From positions 124,001-188,000 of the forward strand of contig NZ_JACHDA010000006.1 of assembly GCF_014207235.1 (NCBI RefSeq): a stretch of 64,000 bases of DNA, read 5' to 3'. The translations under genes and the position numbers were made by a program. Every line of letters begins with the position of its first letter. The stretch's first letter is position 1. The notes below the pieces were generated by a model, which saw only the letters and a list, made by a program, of their open reading frames with translations, was not told where the DNA came from and did not search any database. This stretch comes from Sphingopyxis sp. JAI128 (GTDB taxonomy: Bacteria; Pseudomonadota; Alphaproteobacteria; Sphingomonadales; Sphingomonadaceae). Below, in pieces: positions 6,855-16,200 of this stretch.

Positions 6855-8789
6855 ATGAGCTTCATCCTGCGTCGCATCTCGACGACCAAGACGGGTAAGC
6901 AGATCATCCGCGATGCGGCGCTGCCCGGCGACACGATCACGCTTGGCCGTGACGGCAACAACGGCATCCATGTCGCCGATCTGGCGGTGAACCCGCATCA
7001 TGCGACGATCGGCAGCGCCGACGGGCGCGTGGTGCGCGTCGCGGCGCAGGAGGGGCTGGGCTTCGAGCTCAATGGCCGGACAGAGACTCTCGCCGACATC
7101 GACAGCGCGGCGGGCGGCGAGCTCCGTTTCGGCGGGCACCGGCTGACGATCGCGCGCGAGGATGACAAGATCATTCTGCTCGTCGAGCGCATCGACGAAT
7201 TGTCGCAATCGTCGAAAGACGTTGACGAGGCCAGGGCCTTCTCGTTGCAGGGCGTGATGCTCGGCAAGCGCATGGGGGCATGGCTGTTCGCCGCGGTGAT
7301 GCTGCTGGCCTTCCTGGTCGGGCCGATCTGGGCGTGGTACAGCTACAGACAAGTCAACGAGCGCCCCGACGGCTATCATGCCGACAGCGCCTGGCTGTCG
7401 GGGCCGCTGTCGAGCGCGCACGCCAGCCTGAAGAATGATTGCCAGTCGTGCCATGTCGAGCCCTTCGTCGCGGTTACCGACAAGGCGTGCGTTAATTGCC
7501 ACACCGGCGAGCATAGGGCGATGAGCATGGCGCACGCCAATGCCCCGACCGCGATGCTGCTCGCCGCGCGGCACCCGCCGGGGGTGGGCGAGAAGATTCT
7601 CGCGGGCTTTGCCAAGACCTTCAACAAGCCGCAGGGTCGCTGCGTCGATTGCCATACCGAGCATGAGGGCGCGGGACCGATGGCCGCGACGCCGCAGAAA
7701 TTCTGCGCCGATTGCCATGAGGGAATGCAGGGCCGGCTGAAAGCAGCGGGGCATCCGACGATGCTGGCCGACGCGGCCGATTTCGGCACCGGACACCCCG
7801 AATTTCGTCCGCTCGTCCGCGCCGCGCCTGGAGCGAAGCTGGCGCGTGCCGCACCGGGCAAGGCAATGGTCGATTACAACGGCCTGAAATTCCCCCACGA
7901 CCTGCATTTACAGGCGACGGGCGGGGTTGCCCGCATGGCGGCGAGTTTCCGCGGTCGCTATGACTTCGGCAAGAAGCTCGAGTGCGAAAATTGCCACCGC
8001 GTCGAAGCCGACGGCGTGCGCGTCAAGCCGGTGGAGATGGAGCGCGACTGCGCGATGTGCCACAGTCTGGCATTCGAGACCGTCGGCGGGGTGACGCGGA
8101 CCTTGCGCCATGGCGAGCCCGATCAGGTCGTCGCCGACCTCACCGCCTATTATCGTTCGACTCCGCCGTCCCGGCCGCTCCAGCTAGGCGGGATGCAGCG
8201 GCGACGCCCCGGCGCCTACGCCGAGGGACAGGTCTATAATATCTATTTCAACGAGGTCGCAGTGCGGCCGAGCCGCGCGCAGGATGCGGTGCGCGCGGTC
8301 TTTTCCAAGGGCGGGGCCTGCTACGACTGCCACACCATTTTCGCGCCGCAGGCGGGACGCGGCTGGCGCGTTGCGGCGGTCGAGCAGACGCCGCGCTATC
8401 TGCAAAAAGGCTGGTTCGACCATGACGCGCACAGGGAAACCGCCTGCGCTGACTGTCACACCGCCGCGCCCGCGTCGAAAGTGTCGAGCGACCTGCTCGT
8501 CCCTGGCCTGCGCCAGTGCCGCGACTGCCATGTCGGCGAGGGCGGGGCGCGGCTGGTGAAGGTCGACACCGCGACCGACTCACCCTGCGCGATGTGCCAC
8601 GAATATCATTCGGACGGCGGCAAACCCTGGTTGCCGCCGCGCCAGCGCAGAAAAAATACTGCCGCAATCACAAATAAACCCCTTGCCGCTAGCTATGGTG
8701 TGAGCATGATCACAGGCACCGGGGGGCGGGGCCTTTACGAAGTGACATGGCGCACACCTGCCTTGCAAGCGGCAAGGCGGGGCGGGTAG
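6855..8789 (+). CDS. FHA domain / single membrane helix / decaheme cytochrome c
   Basis: A 644-residue protein. Residues 1-110 are an FHA fold (TLGRDG, then VNPHHA in place of the usual VSRxHA), a phosphothreonine-reading domain expected in the cytoplasm. Residues 140-164 form one membrane helix. The rest is periplasmic by topology and carries ten CxxCH heme motifs starting at residues 196, 212, 263, 284, 377, 399, 489, 531, 555 and 578. Other histidines (for example H349, H351, H523, H526) could be distal ligands. An FHA domain on a multiheme cytochrome is odd: it suggests that Ser/Thr phosphorylation controls assembly or activity. About 45 residues after the last heme look low in information and overlap a CRP-type site, so the true end may be shorter in relatives. 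Third gene of the redox cluster. Confidence 0.82.
   Translation: MSFILRRISTTKTGKQIIRDAALPGDTITLGRDGNNGIHVADLAVNPHHATIGSADGRVVRVAAQEGLGFELNGRTETLADIDSAAGGELRFGGHRLTIAREDDKIILLVERIDELSQSSKDVDEARAFSLQGVMLGKRMGAWLFAAVMLLAFLVGPIWAWYSYRQVNERPDGYHADSAWLSGPLSSAHASLKNDCQSCHVEPFVAVTDKACVNCHTGEHRAMSMAHANAPTAMLLAARHPPGVGEKILAGFAKTFNKPQGRCVDCHTEHEGAGPMAATPQKFCADCHEGMQGRLKAAGHPTMLADAADFGTGHPEFRPLVRAAPGAKLARAAPGKAMVDYNGLKFPHDLHLQATGGVARMAASFRGRYDFGKKLECENCHRVEADGVRVKPVEMERDCAMCHSLAFETVGGVTRTLRHGEPDQVVADLTAYYRSTPPSRPLQLGGMQRRRPGAYAEGQVYNIYFNEVAVRPSRAQDAVRAVFSKGGACYDCHTIFAPQAGRGWRVAAVEQTPRYLQKGWFDHDAHRETACADCHTAAPASKVSSDLLVPGLRQCRDCHVGEGGARLVKVDTATDSPCAMCHEYHSDGGKPWLPPRQRRKNTAAITNKPLAASYGVSMITGTGGRGLYEVTWRTPALQAARRGG
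8699..8714. promoter_or_regulatory. perfect CRP-type site before the phosphodiesterase gene
   Basis: TGTGA-GCATGA-TCACA, an exact match to the symmetric cAMP-CRP consensus TGTGA-N6-TCACA. It lies 120 bp upstream of the phosphodiesterase start, inside the tail of the decaheme gene. Feedback control of cAMP phosphodiesterase genes by CRP-family proteins is known in other bacteria. Regulator identity here is inferred. Confidence 0.6.
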
Positions 8790-8833
8790 GGTTTTGGGTC
8801 GTCGGACCAGACCGGCGAAAGCAGGGGGCGGAT

Positions 8834-9682
8834 ATGCTGATCGCGCAGATCACCGATATCCATATCGGGTTCGATCCGGACAATCCGGCCGAATATAACC
8901 GCAAGCGCCTCGACGAGGTGCTCGACGTGCTGATCAAGGGGCCGAACCGCCCCGACCTGTTACTCGCAACCGGCGACATCACCGATCGCGGCGACGAGGA
9001 CAGCTATCGCCGCCTCGCCACCGCCTTTTCGCGCTGCCCCTTTCCGGTTTGGCCGAGCGTGGGCAATCATGACCTGCGCGACGCTTTCCATGCGCGCTTC
9101 CCCGGGTTCGACGACGGCAATGGCTTTGTCCAATATGCGATCGAGCTGCCCGAGCTCAGGCTGGTGACGATCGACACGCTGGAGGAAGGCCGCCATGGCG
9201 GCGCCTTTTGCGACCGGCGCGCCGCCTGGCTCGATGCCGAACTGGCGAAGGCGCCGACCAAGCCGACCTATATCGTCATGCACCACCCGCCGGTTGAAAG
9301 CGGGATCGAGTGGATGAATACCGATCCTGACGAGCCGTGGGTCGCGGCCTTTACCGAGGTCGTGCGCCGCCATCCGCAAGTCCGCGGTCTGATCTGCGGC
9401 CACCTTCACCGCTCGGTGACCGTCGCGTGGGAGGGGCGCACGATCGCGATCTGCTCCTCGACCGCGCCGCAGGTGTCGCTCGACCTTCGCCCGATCGACG
9501 AGAACAAGCCCGACGATCGCCCGATGATCGTCGCCGAAGACCCCGCCTATGCGCTGCACCGCTGGAACGGGCGCGAGTTGGTGAGCTTTTACGACCATGC
9601 CGGCGCGCATACGATGCTCGCCAAATATGACGAGCGGCTGCAGCCGTTGGTACGCGAACTCAAGGCCGAGCGCCCCGGATGA
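8834..9682 (+). CDS. class III cyclic-nucleotide phosphodiesterase-like metallophosphoesterase
   Basis: A 282-residue cytoplasmic enzyme of the CpdA/GpdQ family. The binuclear metal motifs are in order: D8-x-H10, GD at 47-48, GNHD at 77-80, MHHPP, and GHLH. The expected reaction is hydrolysis of 3',5'-cAMP to AMP, though GpdQ-type glycerophosphodiesterase activity cannot be excluded. The ATG at 8834 has AGGGGGCGG just upstream; an in-frame start at 8747 has none. It follows a gene with cNMP-binding partners and a perfect CRP-type site, which favours the cyclic-nucleotide role. It converges with the NTF2-like gene seven bases beyond its stop. Confidence 0.82.
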   Translation: MLIAQITDIHIGFDPDNPAEYNRKRLDEVLDVLIKGPNRPDLLLATGDITDRGDEDSYRRLATAFSRCPFPVWPSVGNHDLRDAFHARFPGFDDGNGFVQYAIELPELRLVTIDTLEEGRHGGAFCDRRAAWLDAELAKAPTKPTYIVMHHPPVESGIEWMNTDPDEPWVAAFTEVVRRHPQVRGLICGHLHRSVTVAWEGRTIAICSSTAPQVSLDLRPIDENKPDDRPMIVAEDPAYALHRWNGRELVSFYDHAGAHTMLAKYDERLQPLVRELKAERPG

Positions 9683-9689
9683 CGCCGCG

Positions 9690-10106
9690 CTAGTCGAGTC
9701 TGGTCCATTGTTCGTGGACGATCTCGCGCGCGATCTTGCCGTTTTTCATATGGAAGACGTGGAGAAGCCGCAATTCGACGTGCGAGCCGATGGGCAGCGG
9801 CGCGTTGTCCATCCCCTCGGCAACCAGCCGGAATCGGACGATCATGTCGTCCACAACGCGCGTTTCGGTGGCAAAGCGGTCGAGCGGGATGATTTTCACA
9901 TCGGCGAGGGCGGAAAACATGCGCCGGTAATTCGCCTCGATCGCCGCCTTTGTATCGAACCATAGTCCACGGCCGGGCACTTCAAGCACGATATCGTCGG
10001 TATAGAGGGTCATCACCGATGCGGGGTCCAGCCCCTCATTGGCGATATGTTCGTGCGCCACGGCAAGATTTCGTTCGATCATGTTCATCGGCATGGTCAA
10101 GCTCAT
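9690..10106 (-). CDS. NTF2/SnoaL-like protein
   Basis: A 138-residue cone-shaped alpha/beta-barrel protein of the NTF2-like superfamily, recognisable from the N-terminal helix, YTDDIVLEVPG, and the closing strands VELRLLHVFHMKNGKI and REIVHEQW. Such proteins bind or isomerise small hydrophobic molecules; no substrate can be named. Several ATGs occur within the first nine codons and no ribosome site decides between them. It is divergent from a MarR regulator and shares with it a gap full of AGACAG/CTGTCT half-sites, so it is the likely MarR target. Confidence 0.75.
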   Translation of the reverse strand: MSLTMPMNMIERNLAVAHEHIANEGLDPASVMTLYTDDIVLEVPGRGLWFDTKAAIEANYRRMFSALADVKIIPLDRFATETRVVDDMIVRFRLVAEGMDNAPLPIGSHVELRLLHVFHMKNGKIAREIVHEQWTRLD

Positions 10107-10116
10107 TAGTCAGTTA

Positions 10117-10152
10117 ATCTGTCTTTCTGGTTTATAGACAGATAGACTGTCT
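10117..10152. promoter_or_regulatory. overlapping MarR-type operators
   Basis: Two dyads share one arm. ATCTGTCT (10117-10124) pairs with AGACAGAT (10136-10143), and AGACAG (10136-10141) pairs with CTGTCT (10147-10152) over a five-base spacer. The second is a 17-bp palindrome of the usual MarR size. Both lie between the divergent NTF2-like and MarR genes. Confidence 0.6.
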
Positions 10153-10170
10153 TATGCAAGACTCCATTTT

Positions 10171-10623
10171 ATGACTGACATGCATCCCCTCGATGGCGAA
10201 CGCATCGCCCAGCTTTGCCGCGCGATTTACGACAATCTGCGCGAACAAATCTATGCCGCCGCAGCGCAAGAGGGGTTCGTCGATCTGCGTCCCTCGCACT
10301 CAAATGTCCTGCGCCATCTCGATCCAGCGGGATCACGTATCGTCGATCTGGCCGTGCGCGCGGACATGACCAAGCAGAGCATGGCCTATCTGACCGATGC
10401 GCTCGCCAAGCTGGATTATGTCGAGATTCGGCCCGACCCCACGGACGGCCGGGCGAAGCTGGTGGTTCTGACGCCTCGCGGCCACGATGCGGTCGCCACC
10501 TTGACCCGGCTCAGCCTCGAGGCGGAGGCGCGCATTGCGACGCGTCTGGGCAAGGCAAAGCTCGACGCGGTCCGCGACGGGCTGGCGGAGATTCGCGGCG
10601 TGCTGGAAAAGCCCGGTCAATAG
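10171..10623 (+). CDS. MarR family transcriptional regulator
   Basis: A 150-residue winged-helix dimeric regulator. The recognition region IVDLAVRADMTKQSMAYL is followed by the wing VEIRPDPTDGRAKLVVLT, where DPxDxRA is the MarR family signature. Its own promoter overlaps the AGACAG/CTGTCT palindromes, so autorepression and control of the divergent NTF2-like gene are likely. The ligand is unknown. Its 3' end overlaps the converging dehydrogenase gene by seven bases. Confidence 0.92.
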   Translation: MTDMHPLDGERIAQLCRAIYDNLREQIYAAAAQEGFVDLRPSHSNVLRHLDPAGSRIVDLAVRADMTKQSMAYLTDALAKLDYVEIRPDPTDGRAKLVVLTPRGHDAVATLTRLSLEAEARIATRLGKAKLDAVRDGLAEIRGVLEKPGQ

Positions 10624-11561
10624 CCGAGCGACAAATCGACGCGTGGCTCCACCGCTTCGCCCTTCTTCCACCGGTCCAGATTTTCAAGGAAACGCTGCGC
10701 CGAACGGACGAACATCTTGTCCTGCGCGCGGCCCGACAGATGCATCGTGATATGCGCATTGTCGAGGCTCCACAGCGGGTGGTCTTCGGGCAGCGGTTCG
10801 GGCGTGGTGACATCGAGGAAGGCCGAGGCGATTTGCTGCGCATCGAGCGCGGCAGCGAGCGCATCCTGATCGACGACGCTGCCGCGCGCGATGTTGATCA
10901 GTGTAGCGGTGGGTTTCATTGCGGCCAGTTCGGGGACGCCGATCATGCCGTCGGTTTCGGGCGTCGCGGGGACCGCGAGGATCACCCAGTCGAAATCGCC
11001 GAGTCTGGAGCGCCATTGGTCGGGGGTCAGCGTATTTTTCCCGGGCGAACGACGCACCACCGTCACGTCGACCGCAAAGCCCTTCAGCCGCTCCTCGATC
11101 AGCTTGCCGATCGCGCCATAGCCAAGGAGCAGCGCCTTCGAACCGAAAAGTTCAACCTTGCCGGGCGAGTCCATCAACCATTCGCGGCGTTCCTGCGCAC
11201 GCACGACCTCGCGATAACCCTTGGCGACGGTCAGCATCCCCATCACGACATATTCGGCGATCGTGATCGCGTTGATCCCCGCGCCGTTGGTGACCACCGT
11301 TCCGCGCTGCCCCAGCAGGTCGAGCGGCATGCCATCGACCCCGGCGTAGATCGAATTCAGCCATTTGAGGTTCGTTGCGGCGGCGATGACGGCCGCCATA
11401 TCCTTCTTGTCGTACATGTCGAACCAGCCGATCTCGGCGTGCGGCGCGAGGTCGAGCGCTTCCTCCTTCGACGCGAAGAAACGCGGTTCGACCCAGTCGG
11501 GAAGGCGGTTTTCGACGAGCGGACGGATCAGGCCCGACAGGACGGTGACGGTTTTGGTCAT
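10617..11561 (-). CDS. D-2-hydroxyacid dehydrogenase
   Basis: A 314-residue NAD(P)-dependent oxidoreductase of the D-isomer 2-hydroxyacid family (glyoxylate/hydroxypyruvate reductase-like). The substrate-binding N-terminal half contains NSIYAGVDG. The Rossmann half (about residues 100-285) has GYGAIG, the catalytic arginine in INIARG, a glutamate in TTPEPLP, and the catalytic histidine in MHLSG. The exact 2-keto acid cannot be told from sequence. A 19-base gap precedes it on the coding strand after a palindromic repeat. It converges with and overlaps marR. Confidence 0.88.
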   Translation of the reverse strand: MTKTVTVLSGLIRPLVENRLPDWVEPRFFASKEEALDLAPHAEIGWFDMYDKKDMAAVIAAATNLKWLNSIYAGVDGMPLDLLGQRGTVVTNGAGINAITIAEYVVMGMLTVAKGYREVVRAQERREWLMDSPGKVELFGSKALLLGYGAIGKLIEERLKGFAVDVTVVRRSPGKNTLTPDQWRSRLGDFDWVILAVPATPETDGMIGVPELAAMKPTATLINIARGSVVDQDALAAALDAQQIASAFLDVTTPEPLPEDHPLWSLDNAHITMHLSGRAQDKMFVRSAQRFLENLDRWKKGEAVEPRVDLSLGY

Positions 11562-11572
11562 TGCTTTGCTCT

Positions 11573-11660
11573 CCCATTCCCGTTCGCATCGAGCGAAGTC
11601 GAGATGCCCTTCGATAGCGCGCTCCTTCCGGGTGTCTCGACTTCGCTCGACACGAATGGG
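11573..11660. repeat. inverted repeat element, family C
   Basis: An 88-bp inverted repeat with arms of roughly 31-37 bp built around TCGAGCGAAGTCGAGA and TCTCGACTTCGCTCGA, ending in CCCATTC and GAATGGG. It fills the gap between cysS and the hydroxyacid dehydrogenase. I recall this sequence class as frequent between genes in sphingomonads, but only one copy is seen here. Confidence 0.85.
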
Positions 11661-11672
11661 AAGAAGCGTCGG

Positions 11673-13148
11673 TTAGTTATCCAGCCGCCAGTCCCAGCCG
11701 AGCGGGTCGCCGTCCATCACTTCGACCCCTCCGGCGGCGAGTTCGTCGCGGAGCGCATCGGAAGTAGCGAAGTCCTTCGCGGCGCGGGCCTCCTTGCGGC
11801 GGGTGAGGATGGCTTTGATTTCGGCTTCGGTGATCGTGGCGGCCTTCGGGCGAACTCGAGGCAATGCGGCCACATCATAGAAGAATTTCAGGCCGAGCAC
11901 GTCGCCAAAGTCGGAAACGGCGTCGGCGCGCTGCCATTTGCTGAGATGTTTGGCGGCAAATGTCCGTTCCACGATCGTCAACGCCTGCGGCGTGTTGAGG
12001 TCGTTCGACATAGCCTCATCGAATTCGCGGCGCAGCGCTAAAATTTCCGGGCAGTCGGGCACCGTTTCCCGCCGTCCTCGCTCAATTTCGCACTCGAGCG
12101 CTGCAGCTGCATAACGAAGCCGCTTGAGCCGGGTGAAGGCCGCACCAAGACCTTCCCATGAAAATTCCAGCTCGCTGCGATAATGCGCCTGCAGGCACAT
12201 CAGGCGGTAGGCGAGGGGGTGGTAGCCGCGATCGACGAGCAGTTGCAGGCGCAAAAATTCGCCGGTCGACTTCGACATCTTGCCGCCGCGATCGATCAGG
12301 AAATTATTGTGCATCCACATCCGAGCGCCCGAATGGTCTGCGCAATCGAGGCTGCCGCAGCCCCGATACGCCTGATTCTGGGCGATCTCGTTCGGGTGGT
12401 GAATTTCGCGGTGATCGATGCCGCCAGTGTGAATGTCGAAGGGCATGCCGAGTTCGGCTTCGCCCATCACCGAACATTCGAGGTGCCAGCCCGGTGCGCC
12501 GCGGCCCCAGGGCGAATCCCATTCCATCTGGCGGGTTTCGCCCGCAGGAGTCTTGCGCCAGATCGCGAAGTCCGCCGCGTGGCGCTTGCCTTCGACCTCT
12601 TCGATACGGCCTTCGCCGTCGTCGGTGACGGCGCGCGCGAGACGGCCATAGTCCGCAACCGTCGAGACGTCGAAATAGAGGCCGCTATCGAGTTCGTAGC
12701 AATGGCGGTCGGCGATGCTTTTGGCGAAATCGATCATTCGCGGCACATAGTCGGTCGCGACCGTCCATTTGACGGGGTCGCGCACGTTGAGCCACGACAG
12801 GTCGCGCTTGAATTCCGCGGTGTAAAATGCCGCGATGTCCCATGCGGTCTTTCCCTGCGACGCGGCCGCTTTTTCCATCTTGTCGTCGCCAGCGTCGGAA
12901 TCGGATGTCAGATGCCCGACGTCGGTGATGTTGATGATATGGCGGAGCGCATAACCTTTGAACGTCAGCGTCCGGCCGAGCGTATCGGCGAAAACATAGG
13001 CACGCATATTGCCGATATGCTGGAAATTATAGACCGTCGGTCCGCAGCTATAGACGCGCGCTTCGCCGGGGTGGACGGGCACGAACTCCTCAAGGGAGCG
13101 CGTCAGGCTGTTGAACAGCTTGAGGGGGAGGGCAGGGGCGTCGGTCAT
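11673..13148 (-). CDS. cysS: cysteine--tRNA ligase
   Basis: Charges tRNA-Cys with cysteine. A class I synthetase of 491 residues. It has the zinc cysteine in YSCGPTVYN, the HIGN signature (HIGNMRAY), the further zinc ligands LECSVMGE and HHPNEIAQ, and the KMSKS loop (GGKMSKSTGEF). The C-terminal DALR-like helices end in RDELAAGGVEV. I prefer the second ATG at 13148 because relatives begin MTDxP; a start at 13160 adds four residues. It lies 56 bases downstream of the giant exoprotein gene on the same strand. Confidence 0.96.
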   Translation of the reverse strand: MTDAPALPLKLFNSLTRSLEEFVPVHPGEARVYSCGPTVYNFQHIGNMRAYVFADTLGRTLTFKGYALRHIINITDVGHLTSDSDAGDDKMEKAAASQGKTAWDIAAFYTAEFKRDLSWLNVRDPVKWTVATDYVPRMIDFAKSIADRHCYELDSGLYFDVSTVADYGRLARAVTDDGEGRIEEVEGKRHAADFAIWRKTPAGETRQMEWDSPWGRGAPGWHLECSVMGEAELGMPFDIHTGGIDHREIHHPNEIAQNQAYRGCGSLDCADHSGARMWMHNNFLIDRGGKMSKSTGEFLRLQLLVDRGYHPLAYRLMCLQAHYRSELEFSWEGLGAAFTRLKRLRYAAAALECEIERGRRETVPDCPEILALRREFDEAMSNDLNTPQALTIVERTFAAKHLSKWQRADAVSDFGDVLGLKFFYDVAALPRVRPKAATITEAEIKAILTRRKEARAAKDFATSDALRDELAAGGVEVMDGDPLGWDWRLDN

Positions 13149-13204
13149 CTTCGCGCCCATGCCCCGGCGGGCGGGTCAGCGTCAACCGAAACGCTTTCCT
13201 GCGC

Positions 13205-16200
13205 TCACTCCGTCGCGGGGCAGGTGCCGCCCGATGCGCTCCCCGGATCGCAGCTGTCGAATTCGGGCGTCCACAAATCGTCGTTGCCCGCGCCGGTCAC
13301 CGGATCGTCGAGCAGGGGCTCGCCGCTCAGCGGGTCGAGGTCGCGCATCGTGATCAGCGGCTGGGGCAGGGTGTTGCCGTCGCCCTGGCCGTCCTCGTCG
13401 GCCTTGATCTCTTCCTCGATCACGTCCTGGATCGGGAAATCGCCGCCCTCGGTCGGCAGGTTGCAGGCGCCTGTGGCCGCGATCAGGCAGCCATTGAACG
13501 TCGACCGCGGATCGAAGCTGCCCGGTGTCGGCGCACCGCCCGCAATCGTCAGCAGCGGGATCGTGTCGAGCCCCGTGACCTGTCCGTTCGGCCCGAGATG
13601 GACGCCGTTGATGACGATCCGCGACGGGCCTTCGGTAAGCACGTCGAGCCCGCCGGCGCCAAAGGTCAGCCCGCGCCGCTGGGCGAAATCGGTGCCGGCG
13701 CCGCTGTTCTGGACGTAGAAGCCGCCCACGACCTCCGCGCGGATTCCGCGCGCGAAGAGCGCGCCTTCGTCGAGGAGGACGCCGTCATTCTGGGCGAGGC
13801 GCGTCTCGATCGCATGGGTGGTTGTCGCGGCGCCGACATCGGCGATCGCGTCGGCGGTCGCGACGATGATGTCTTCCGAGGCCATGTTGAGCTGGCCGGC
13901 GGGGGCATTGCCATTCAGCAGGCGAACGCTGCCCTGGCCGAGGATGACTTCCAGCGCCTCGCCGGCGAACAGGTTGAGCGCGTTGGCGTCGGTGAGTCCG
14001 GTCAGCTCGACATTGCCGACCACGCGCATCTTGCCCGGCGTACGGATGGTCAGCTGGCCGTTGGCGCCGATGTTCGACCCCGCCGCGCCGCCGGTCATGG
14101 TGAAACCGTCGACGATGACGTCGGGAGGCGCCGCCGACCCGACCGATCCGCCGCCCGCTGCCGCTACCTCGGGCGCAAAAATCTCGACATCGCTGCCGAA
14201 GACGCGGGTCAGCTCGCCGGCGTCGATATGATAGCCGTTCGGCGTTCCGGTGCCGCCGACGAAGGTCTGGTTGTCGGAATTGTTGTTCGCGATCGATACC
14301 GCGCCCGTGGTCCCCGCGGTGCCGACGCGGCCGGTCGATGCGATGTCGATATCGGCCGAGGCGAGCGCGATCGACTGGCCGGTGACGGTGCCGGTGATGC
14401 CGAGCGAAGTCCGCGCTGTCGCCGACAGCGCGCCCGCGACGTTCACGCTGTCGAGCGTCATGAAGCCGCCGCTCGCTTCGAGCACGGCGCTTTGCGCGGT
14501 CAGCGTGGTGACGCCAAGCCGTTCGCCGCTGCTCGAAAATTCGGCGCCTCCGGCGATGTTGCCGTCGACAACGAACAGGTCGCCGCCGCGCACGATCGCA
14601 TCGCCGACATCGGTGGTTATAGTCGAGAAAATCATGCTGCCGCCATCGATGACGATCGAATCGGCGCTCGCATCGATATTGCCCGACGACACCAGCGTGT
14701 TCAGCGCGATGGCGCCATTGTCGCTGTTGAGTGTCGTCGTGCCGACGGCGAACAGCTCGTCCGCCGCGATGCCGGTCGCGCCATCGATCGCGACATTGTT
14801 GCCATAGATGCCCCCGACATCAACCGCCCCGCCCGCGATCAGCGAGATGTCGCCGAGCGCATTCATTCGCCCGCCGGCAATGTCGTTCGCCGAGGCGATC
14901 GTGATATTGCCATCGGCCGCCAGCGTGTTGATCGGGTTGCCCGCGGGCGTCGACAGTGCCGCCAAGCTCACGGAGTCGGCATTGATCACGATATTGCGAT
15001 CCGCGACGACCGTGCCGCCGGCGGTCGTTGTCCCGGATGCCGTTACGAGCACGTCGTCGGACGAATCGAGGCCTATCAGCGTTGCGTCGACCGCCTGGAC
15101 GGAGATGTTGCTGCTGCCGCCCGTAGCGCCGAGGCCCAGCGTCGTCGCATTGCTCAGCGCCGCATTGCCGCCTGTGGCGAGCAACACGATATCGTCGCCC
15201 GCCGACAGGCCCGTCGCGTCGATCGAGCCGCTGCTCGATGTCACGGCGATATCCGAGCCGTTGATCGACGACACGCCTTCGCCCTGCATGATCGTAAAGC
15301 CGCTGCCGGGCAGATAGTCCAGCAGGTGCGTGTCGGCGCCGTTGCCCGTCGCGGCGACATTGTTGGCGGTGACATTGCCGCCGGTGCGAATATCGACATC
15401 GTCGCCCGCGGTGAGGTTGGCCAGCGTGGCGGTGGTGCCGGCGCGGACGAGCAGGTCTTCGCCCGCCGTGCCGCCCGCGATCGCCGCCGAGCCGCCGGCA
15501 TTGATACCGAACATGCGCGCGGCGGCGCTGTTCGCCAGCACGACATTGCCGCCGGCATCGACGAACAGATTGCCTTCCGCCGCGGCGCCGCTGGCGGTCG
15601 CCGACGCATCGACGTTGCCGCCCGCAGTCAGGGCGACGTCGCCGCCGGCCACATAGGTGCCGGCCAGGTTCCCCGCCGCCGATATCGCGATATTGCCGGC
15701 AAGATCGGCCTGGTCGATCGCGGCGGTGGTGCCGCTGGCCGCGGCAAAGAGCGACGCGTCGCCCTCGACCGTGCCGGTAATCGCAATGCTGTTGCCGTCG
15801 AGGGTGATATTGTCGCCCGCGCCGATGTCGACGCCGCGAATGCCTTCGGCGCCGGTGGCGGTCCCCGACGCCGATATGCCGACCGTCGTCCCGGCATCGA
15901 TCGCGTCGAACAGGACATCGCGGCCGTCGATGCCCGTCGCCTGGCCCGACCGGAGCGTGCCGGCGGTCGCGATGGCGCCCGCGGCGGTCAGCGACAGATT
16001 GTCGAACGCGTCCATCGCGCTGCCGGTGATGTTCCCCGTCGACGCGGTCAGCGCGATATTCGACTGGTCGGCGGCCGTCGTGGTGATCTGCAGCGCATCG
16101 ATGCCCGCCGATATCGGGCCGTAAATCACGCTCCGGCCGTCGGGGCCGGTGACTGTCGTCGTCAGGCCGTTCGCCGAAATGCTGCCCGCCGCGGTGGCGC

